This document shows positions 42,128-50,900 of a stretch of DNA of 64,000 bases, piece by piece (the stretch's first letter is position 1; the number at the start of each line of letters is the position of its first letter). Both the position numbers and the translations under genes were made by a program. The notes beneath the pieces were generated by a model, which saw only the letters and a program-made list of their open reading frames with translations, did not search any database and was not told the DNA's origin. The DNA comes from Sergeia podlipaevii (lineage: Eukaryota; Euglenozoa; Kinetoplastea; Trypanosomatida; Trypanosomatidae). Where the stretch lies: positions 1 to 64,000 of the forward strand of contig JASANZ010002253.1 of NCBI GenBank assembly GCA_030849805.1, written 5' to 3'.

Positions 42128-43840
42128 ATGCACGCCAACATGCCGCATCTCCCCCCGCTATCCTCTCGGCACTCCAACGATCGTGCTTCCTCGCCGCCGC
42201 TGGTCAATGCCGCTACAGGGACGGTTCCTGCTTTATCTAGTACTAGCGCTTGCCATAACTGTGGTACGGTGTTTACCAAATCAACCGCAAAGTTCTGTTC
42301 CAAGTGCGGCATGAAGAAGATTGTGCCGCGGAAACCGTCTGTTGATGCCAATGGGACTGCATTTAGCGGCACTGGCAGCAGATCAAGCGACGCAGGCGCA
42401 AAAACGGCAAAGTCGAGCCTCAAAAAGGAAGGAGGAAATGGTGCTTTAGCGAACTCGGAAGCTACCGACAACAGTGGGAATCTACATAGCTCTACAGCTC
42501 CTACTCTCACTTTTCATGAACGCTCTGAGCACGCTGCGACCGCGGTTAGTGCAACTACACCCGTCACTAGTAGTGGTAGAACTGGAGGTAGTGCTGCGGC
42601 TGCCGGCGGCTCTTCTTCAGAAGAAACGATAAAGAGGGCCTCATCAACCGTGACGCGGAAACGCGACAGCATCACGAATCGTCGCAAGAGCAGCACGGAG
42701 TCAGCCCCCGCTGCTGGCGCTGCTGCCGCTAGTAGCAGCAGCTCCACAACTGATGCAGCAGCGGATACTGTGAACTCTGGCACGGCACCGGCTGCATGTG
42801 GAGGAGGTGGCAATGGAACAACGTCTTCATCTTCATTGCATCACGGCACCACCACGCGTACGACGACGGATAGCGAGGAGGATATGATGACACTTTCACC
42901 AAGCCCTGAGGAAGAGGCGCAGTATACAGCCTGGTCAACACTGGGGCCGGAAGGACTCACACCAGAGATGCTGCAGACCGACAACGCGACTCATCTTCGG
43001 CAGTGGCGCAAGGGCACTCTCATTGGTCGCGGAACGTATGGCTCCGTGTATCTCGGCCTTCTTCCAGACGGTAGCTTCTATGCTGTGAAGTGTGTCGAGA
43101 TCGGCAACCGCGCGACAGACAACTTTAACGTGCGTGAGCTGGTCTCGCTGTCGCGGGAAATCAACATGATGCACCGCCTTCAGCACAAAAACCTGTGCAA
43201 CTTTAAGGGCGTCGTCTATGACGCAGACAGCACCAGCGTATGCATGTTTATGGAATACATTGGTGGTGGCTCACTCTCCTCGCTCGTGAAGCGCTTCAAG
43301 CCTTTGCCCCCACAAGTGGTACGGAGCTGGACCAAGCAGCTGCTTACGGGGCTATTGTATCTACACACTCAGCGTATCATTCACCGCGATGTTAAGGGCG
43401 ATAACGTGCTTGTCGACACCACTGCTGACCCGGCGTCTGAGTCGCAGATCAAACTCGTTGATTTTGGCGCGGCAAGACGGCTGACCGATGCGGTGTCACA
43501 GTCGCGGACAGTGATTGGGACTCCGTACTGGATGGCCCCGGAGGTGGTGGACGTTACAGGCGAGGGCAAGGGCTACAGTTACAAGGCGGATGTGTGGTCA
43601 GTGGGGTGCACGGTGGCAGAGATGCTTACGGGGAAGCCGCCGTGGCCTAATCGTGCGAACGCGCCATCCGCTATTATGATGATCGCGTCGGCGGAGGGGA
43701 TGCCTACCGAGATTCCTGAAGAGGAGGCGACACCGGGGTGTCTAGATTTCATGAAGAAGTGTTTTGAGAGGGACCCGGAGAAGAGGCCGACGGTGGAGGA
43801 GCTTATGCGTCATCCCTGGATTAAGGGGAAGATGGAGTGA
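42128..43840 (+). CDS. STE-type (MAPKKK-like) protein kinase with N-terminal zinc ribbon
   Basis: From the ATG at 42128 (42140 is an alternative) this is a 570-residue Ser/Thr kinase. The kinase domain (about 294-566) is complete: glycine loop GRGTYGSV (from 300), Lys321 in YAVKC, HRDVKGDN (419-426), DFG Asp445, activation segment GTPYWMAPEV, and a closing RHPWI. The TPYWMAPEV sequence and the KGDN loop place it in the STE11/MEKK group, which activate MAP kinase kinases. Residues 42-60 form a zinc ribbon, CHNC...FCSKC (Cys42, Cys45, Cys57, Cys60). The region between ribbon and kinase (about 70-280) is Ser/Thr/Ala-rich and likely regulatory. A zinc ribbon at the start of a MEKK is unusual and suggests recruitment to a partner; its target is unknown. 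Confidence 0.93.
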   Translation: MHANMPHLPPLSSRHSNDRASSPPLVNAATGTVPALSSTSACHNCGTVFTKSTAKFCSKCGMKKIVPRKPSVDANGTAFSGTGSRSSDAGAKTAKSSLKKEGGNGALANSEATDNSGNLHSSTAPTLTFHERSEHAATAVSATTPVTSSGRTGGSAAAAGGSSSEETIKRASSTVTRKRDSITNRRKSSTESAPAAGAAAASSSSSTTDAAADTVNSGTAPAACGGGGNGTTSSSSLHHGTTTRTTTDSEEDMMTLSPSPEEEAQYTAWSTLGPEGLTPEMLQTDNATHLRQWRKGTLIGRGTYGSVYLGLLPDGSFYAVKCVEIGNRATDNFNVRELVSLSREINMMHRLQHKNLCNFKGVVYDADSTSVCMFMEYIGGGSLSSLVKRFKPLPPQVVRSWTKQLLTGLLYLHTQRIIHRDVKGDNVLVDTTADPASESQIKLVDFGAARRLTDAVSQSRTVIGTPYWMAPEVVDVTGEGKGYSYKADVWSVGCTVAEMLTGKPPWPNRANAPSAIMMIASAEGMPTEIPEEEATPGCLDFMKKCFERDPEKRPTVEELMRHPWIKGKME

Positions 43841-44904
43841 ACAGGCAGTTCCAGAGAGGATGTAGCCAAGAGAGAGAGAAAAAAAAATGCAAATAGTTTC
43901 CTGTCAGCCACATTTTTTTCTTTTTTGTTTGTTTGTTTTTGCCGATGTACAATGAAATGAGAGAGCTGTGAGGGTTTGTTTGCTTTTTTTTTCGTTACTT
44001 TCTTTTCCTTTGTATGTTTATTATACCGAAACATATTGGAAGGTGTGTGTGTGTGTGTTTGTGTGTGCTTGCGCACACGTAGCGATCCCTCTCTTTTTTT
44101 GTGTTTTTTTTTTCTTTACAGTAATGCTGTTATATTTATAGCTTAACAACACACAATATCGCCCTCAACGGCTCGTTTTTTTTTCTTTTCCTTTTGCGTA
44201 GACACAGCATTTAGAGGGAGCGTCTTGACTTTCTTATTTTCAGCATATCCGCCGAATAAGAGCGGTACTGGTACCTTTAAAAGAGAACTTGGCATGACTT
44301 TGTTCTTGGACGAATATTTACTTTGGATGTGACTCTCAGCCTTACTTGCTTTGCAAAAGCGAAAAAAAAATGCATTATTTCATTTCCTCCTTTCTTTTTC
44401 TTTTCCATCAGATTATAGAAGCGAAGAAAAAAGATACAGTAGAAACCCTTATACGGGCGGAAAGAGTGTCGTATTTAGAGTGCAGGCGCACCGCTGGAAG
44501 CGATCTCTTGTCATTCTTAATCTTCTCTCTTTCTACATATAAAAAAAGAGAAATTAACCGACATATTATTGGGCAGAGGCTATTCAATAGCAAGAACAGT
44601 AAAAATCTGGTTTGGTATAACGTGATTTTTTTTGTTTTACGTAGCCATTGCAGCAAACGCTTTTTCCCTCTGCCATAACTATACTGCTTGACTAGAGGAT
44701 AGGAACACTGCGCGCGCCAAACTTTATATACACTTTTTTTTTTTCCTCATAAAGAAGGGTGAGCGCGAGAGGGAAATAAACTTGCAAGGTACGCAGTGGC
44801 CAGCATCAGCAAACTACATTAAAAAAAAATAGTAATAATACACGATTTATCCATCAAAAATCAACAACGATATCGCTTAACAAGTCATCTAGTTTGGAAT
44901 ATAT
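43841..44904. other. Long intergenic spacer
   Basis: About 1 kb, AT-rich, with a (GT)n block at 44043-44067 and T-runs at 43988-43995, 44095-44115 and 44732-44745. The frame at 44346-44678 does not show coding composition. The acceptor for the ABC gene is not obvious; AG sites occur between 44753 and 44884. Confidence 0.55.
44043..44067. repeat. (GT)n microsatellite
   Basis: Two adjoining GT runs separated by TT in the spacer after the kinase gene. Confidence 0.8.
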
Positions 44905-47900
44905 ATGGAAGAGTCAGATAAAGGCAAGGTGCCTCATACACCGGCATCGCGTCGACCATGTAAGCGCTCAGCGCAGCCATCAAACGAGCAGGCGCAGCCA
45001 TTGACTCCTTTAGGTACACCCCCTTGCCCACTACGGCCATCTTCATCTGGACACCAGAACGCCGCCACTCGTCCCCCACTTCCGCATCGAACCCCCGTCA
45101 CACCGGTCTCAACAGCTCACGTGACCTCCGAAACGATGGCATTGCTGTCGCCTCCGCGTTCGGCCGCTAGGAAACTCAATCCCACTGCTTCAACATCGTC
45201 CATATCACACTCGGCAGCGGCGGCGGTGACAACAGCAACGGGTCCCTCTAGTCCTCGTGGTGCCATGAAGACTGGTAAAAGGGGTAAAAGACGTGCAAGC
45301 GCGAACAGTAGCGGTAGTAGTGTCGGCGATAAATGCAGCAGCGATAGAGCGCAACCAAGATCGTCGCGGTCATCAACGTCGCACTCAGCAGGTAGGGTGA
45401 CGGCGGCGTCTACGAGTGTGTCAGCACGTAAGCGACATCCCGAGAGCGTGCAGGCTGTGTTTCAAAACTGGCGCGCAACACTGCGGCGCCAGTCGTGGCT
45501 CAGCTTTATTTTGTCCTTCGCGTACCATATCGTGCACATACTTATCATCATATCATTGGTGACGAGCCCGCTGCTGATGCGATCTACGACATTTTCGGCC
45601 CAGACGCTTGGCCGCGCGTTGCTCAACGCACAAGGGGATCTTCCCAAAGGGGTCGAAGTAGGTAGCGCCGGCAACAAGGGCAAGGACGGCGGGACCTTGG
45701 CTCCTTTGCTGCCAGCTGCCAGTTCGGTGGCGGTGGAGACAGTATGGGCCATTCATGACGAGCTTTTCTTTCTTGAGGAAGGCAGACTCGTGCAACCCGC
45801 CTCTATTGCAGATAGCTTTGCGCGTCGAGACGCACGGCAGCGAGATGGGAATAGCAGGGACCGCGGAAAACTTGGCGGGACCAATAGAACTAGGAACGGG
45901 GGTACAGGTGATGGCGGTAGAGGCGCTAGTGGTAAGGGCGACACAGATGACCACACATACGTCACCACTGCCCGCCGTGATGCCAATAAAATTGACTCCT
46001 CGCTTAAGCAAAAGGTCGTGGTGGAAGGCGATGCCGTCGACCCCATGCAGCCGCCACCACTTCCTCCCCCCATTGCACATCTTGTCTCTCCCCCTCCGCT
46101 CCCGGGCCGTCGCCTGACAGACCGCAAAAAGACTATTGGAGGCAAGAACACCCTTAGCAAGCTGGTCGCTGCGTGGGAGGCCTCACCGCTCTACTCCTCC
46201 CCTCTTGCGCTGCTTCTCTACTACTATCTCTATTGTGTGATTGGGGCTATTGTGCTGTGTGTTGGCACGCAGGGTGTGCTCACCGGCCACACCTCGCTTA
46301 TTCGCCTTGCTGCTGTGTTGCTTGAGTTGGTGTGGTTTACACATCACGGCGGTCACTCCTTTGTCGTCTACACGTGGCTGCTGCGACTTTCACATCGCTC
46401 TCCCGCGGTGCGCGCCGATGAGCCTTTTCTGAAGCGCGGCTCTCCTTACGCAGCGGTGCGCAATGACGGTAGCGTGCAGTTCTTTTGGTTTTACCAGCGT
46501 GACGGTGGTAAAGGAGATGACGATGGTGGGCCTATTGCGGTGGCGAAGATGGATATGAAGACGTATCTCTACGAGGACGCGTCTACCATTGGCAATGTCG
46601 CGTACGTTATGTCGGCAATTTTTATCACGGTGTTGGTTGCATGCTTACTAAAAGACTTTCAGCGTGCGCTGGATGCGCTCGCAGGACTGCGCTCTCTCAA
46701 GGAACCAGACGGCTACGCACGGTGTCCGTTGTGTAGTGAGCTTACAGAGTATTGCGTAGATGGTCGACAAGGCATTAGCGGAACCGGCGGCGATAGTGTA
46801 TGCGACAAAAATGAAGAGAGTAGCGTCAGCAAGAGGAGAAAGTTGGTGCGCTGGTTGCACTCACGGCGTGGCGGCGCATTTCTGGACTGGCTGCTGTGTC
46901 GTGTTTGTCGCCGCTTTCGCCGCACCACAGTTCTTTCTTACAAAAGTGGTGCAGGACCGTGGACTAGGGAGCTGGCGGCGGCACAAAACATGCGTGAAGC
47001 GCTGCGTGGGATAGATATGGGCTTTTACGCACCTTCGAGACTGCAAGGCAGCGGTGACGCTGAGGAGTCTAGCAGTGAGTCGTCTAGTGGAAGTGACTCT
47101 ACAGACACGTCTGAGGAAGACGAACGAGAAGGCGGTTTGGTGAAGGTGATTGTGGTGGCCAATGCCACATCGAACCCATCCACTGCAGCGGCACAGAGCA
47201 AGTTACTCGATGTGAAGAGAGAAGAAGACTACCACCACACACTGCCGCACCGGCACCATGAGCAGGTGGAGGGGGAAGGGGAAGCTCAGGAGGCCGCAGC
47301 AACAGCAGCACTCAAACGCCGTCGGCGAAAAGAGCAAAGGGCGGCGGAGGAGCGGCAATACTTGATGCACACTACCCGTCATGTGCACCATCGGTGCGCC
47401 AAGCTGCACCTCGACGCGGAGGACGCGGATGACTCTAGCAGTAAAGAGGATGAAGAAGAAGAGGAAACGAGTAGTTCCTTCTCTTCGACCGCTTCGTCTT
47501 CATCCGAGTCTGCTAACGCACTTCTCATCGAGAACAATCCGAGTAGCGCATTTGCGGCTTTTTCTCCTTCACCTGGTAGAGAAACCGAGGCGGGGAATGC
47601 GGTACTCCATGGGCCTCGCAAACGTGTGGTCATTAAAGAGGGTGATAACATTGTGAGTTATGCGGATTCTGCGTCGGCGGTAGTTGCAGCAGCGCGAGGG
47701 AGCCTGAGCAATTACGAAAATAGTTTCTTCGTCAACAGCAGTGGCAGACGAGGCGGTGCCATGGTGCCCAACTATGGGGCAACTAGCATGGGATTGGGAG
47801 GCGGTGGCGAGGAGCGTCCCTTCTCTCCTCTCACTGGCCGCGGAGAAGGCTCTGCCGTGGCCACCTCCACCAGCCACTTTGTTCAGCGTACTGTGTACGA

Positions 47901-50900
47901 CACCCTTCGTGACGCGGATGACGAGTTCCGACCTGGCAATGCATTCCCTTGCCTAGACAAGGCCAGCACTGTGGCACGCTGGACGTTTAACTGGCTAGAC
48001 CCGTTCATCACCTTTGCGATGATCGAGCCTACGCTGCTGCGACACGAGCGATTCCTCCCTGCCCTCCCTGACGACTATACATCACTGGAGCACATTGGCA
48101 TTCCGGCGTGGCGGCTGTGGGTGTTTCGCAAGCACTGGTATTCTGGACTGGTGTCGACGCCATCTGCTGCGCTGCTGCCAACCGAAGAGGCCCTGGTGCT
48201 TTTGGATTCTGGTCCGCAGCAGCAACAATTGTTCCACAGCCCTATTGAGGAGGAGTCAGGGAGCTCGGAGAATCGCACTGTCGTTGCATCTGGCCGCAAG
48301 CGGGCTCTCTCGATGACAAAGCTACGTCCACAACGCCCAAAACGTTCGCACTCTGAGCGTTTGTTTCTCTCCATCACTGGGCCGCTGAGTCGGTTTTTTG
48401 CTGCTTTATTTAACTTTCTTTACATTGACCGATCTGTGGCGGTTCAGGATGGATACAGACGCCTTGCGCGGGGCATGCTGCGTGACCGACTCGTCGAGTC
48501 TATTCGCAGCGAAGGAGGCGATCTGTCCTATGAGCCCAACGCCGTCGCCATGGCGGAGCTGTTGTCCACGGACGATGAGGAAGCAGAGATGTTAGCGGGT
48601 GTGGCGGAGAACAACAACGACAAAGACAAGGATGAGTGTAACAGCGAGTCTAGCGCCGGGTGTGACTCGAACATCTCAAAATTCCCTTCACATCTGCGCC
48701 ACCAGCTCTCTCTCAACGACGTTAGCGCCTTTTCTTTGTTTCTACAGCACGACAGCGGGCGGTGCTTTGCATACCGCGCAGGTCCACTGCTGTTACTAAG
48801 TGAGGCGCTGAGGTTCTGTGTTATCCCAGTCATTTTTCGCATCCTCAGCGTGCTGGTGCAGAAGGCGGAGCTTGTGGGCGGCGACGATGATGACACCAAC
48901 AACAGCGTGACCTCCTCTGACGTGGAGAGCGGGGCATTTATGTGGTGTCTGCTGCTGGTGTTGCTGCTGACTGGACAGAGTTTAGTCTTCTACGCGTACT
49001 GGCGCCGTGCGAGCGAGGCTGCCTTGGGTGCCACAACGGCGGTGCGCACGATGATACTCGAGAAGACGCTGGCCCTACCACTGGCGCAGCGTACGTTCGA
49101 TGATGACGACGTGATCGCACTGGCGGCAGCTGATGCACAGCTGTGTGGAGCGGCGCTCGTCATTCTGCACCGTACCTGGAGTTACCCTTTACGTGCGATT
49201 GTTGCCGCGTTGTTTATTCGTTCGTACCTGGGATCTGGTGGGTGGTTGCCGGCCTTGGTGCTTCTCGCTATTGCGTGTGCGGCGGTGCCAGCGCTGCGGC
49301 GCTCTGCGCACACACTGCGACAGCGACAGCGTGAGATGCCCAGTCGCTCCGGTCGCCTTGCCTGCATGCGTGAGGTACTGCTGCATCTTCGTCAGGCCAA
49401 ATCGATGCTTCTGGAAGGGCTCTACGCGCGCCGTGTGCAGCGCTCTCTCGGGCGTGAGCGAGAGGGCGAGCAGCGGGTGACGGGAGCGCGGGCGGCGCGC
49501 ACGATGGCGGGCTCAGGGACGTACGTGGCAATCATTTTCTGCACACTTGCTGCTTATGCCTACGCACAGCAGCGACGTCAGCAGCAAGGCGGAGACATTC
49601 GTGAGAGCACACTTGGCTTGGAATCCGTACTCGTACTGGTGCCTGCTTTGACGGTCTTTGCACTTTTGTGGGAGCCGCTGACGGAGCTTCCGGCTCTCTT
49701 TACGAGCGTTGCGCGTGGATACTTGGCGATGAAGCGAGTGGAAGGGTTTCTGCGTCAGTCCCCTGATGAGTTTGCAGGAACCTGGATGGACCTTACTTTG
49801 CTAGACCCTGAGGAGCAGCAGCGCGCACGGCAACGGCGTGGCGCGGTGGTGTGTCAGGGAAGTTCCTTTACCTGGCAGCACGACCTCACCCCAGAGGACC
49901 CACGCCCTCTTCTTCGAGATGTATTTATGCGCATTAGACCTGGGGAGCTGGTAGTCGTGCAGGGCCCCGTAGGAGCGGGTAAAAGCACGCTGCTGCTTGC
50001 CATTCTTGGGGAGGTCAACCGCTGCGTGCGCGAGGATGCGTTGTTATCGTCTTCGACGTACAGCGGCCGATCTTACGAGCACCCCGAAAGCGAGGTGTCA
50101 GTGGTGTCGCTTGCAGACGTGGACTCACGTGGACGTTTCCGTGTGCCAGGATCCGTTTCGTCTATGCGTCCATCTTCCGCAGCTTCCTCGCCCCGTACAG
50201 TTACCAGCGACCCAGGCCACTCTAGTGCAGACTCTTTGCTTTTACCGCCAGTAACAGGCTTGCCTCCTAAGCGGGTAGATACTACTGCTGCGGAAGGCGG
50301 CTTCTCCGTGTTTGGTACGTGTGTGTACTGCTCTCAAGAGCCATGGCTCCAGAATGACACGATCCGTGCAAACATCACAGCTGGTGGTTTGGGTCAGGTA
50401 CGCTCCATGCGTTGGTACCGCACGGTCATACGTGCATGTGCGCTGGAGACGGACTTTGATGAACTTGAGCGTGGTGACGAGACAGTGGTAGGGGAGAAGG
50501 GTGAGGAGGAACTCACTGCGAGTGTGCGAGCGCGTGTGGCGTTGGCGCGAGCAGTGTACAGCAAGGCTGATATCTATCTCCTCGACGGTGTGCTGTCCCC
50601 ACTTGATACAGCGACGCGGACGCACATAGTACGACACGTCTTTCGCGGTTTATTGAAGCGCAAGACTGTCATTGCAGCCACTAATGTCGGTCTTGCGGCG
50701 CTGCAGCCACACCGCATCTTTACGGTTGTGGGCACTGGAGGTGTGCGTGAAGACACCGCGCTTTACAAGAGCGTCGCGCGAGACGATGAACACGGCGTAC
50801 ACTCCACTGAAGGCGGCGGTGGCGGTGATGGGGCGATGGTGCGTAGTACCAGCGGTTATTCGAGAGGGAAGCAGTCAGCTTCTGCTCATAGCGAGGATGA

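Noticed and set aside
44346..44678. 110-codon frame in the spacer before the ABC gene
   Set aside because: Mixed Lys/Phe/Leu composition, no codon bias like the neighbours, and no recognisable domain.
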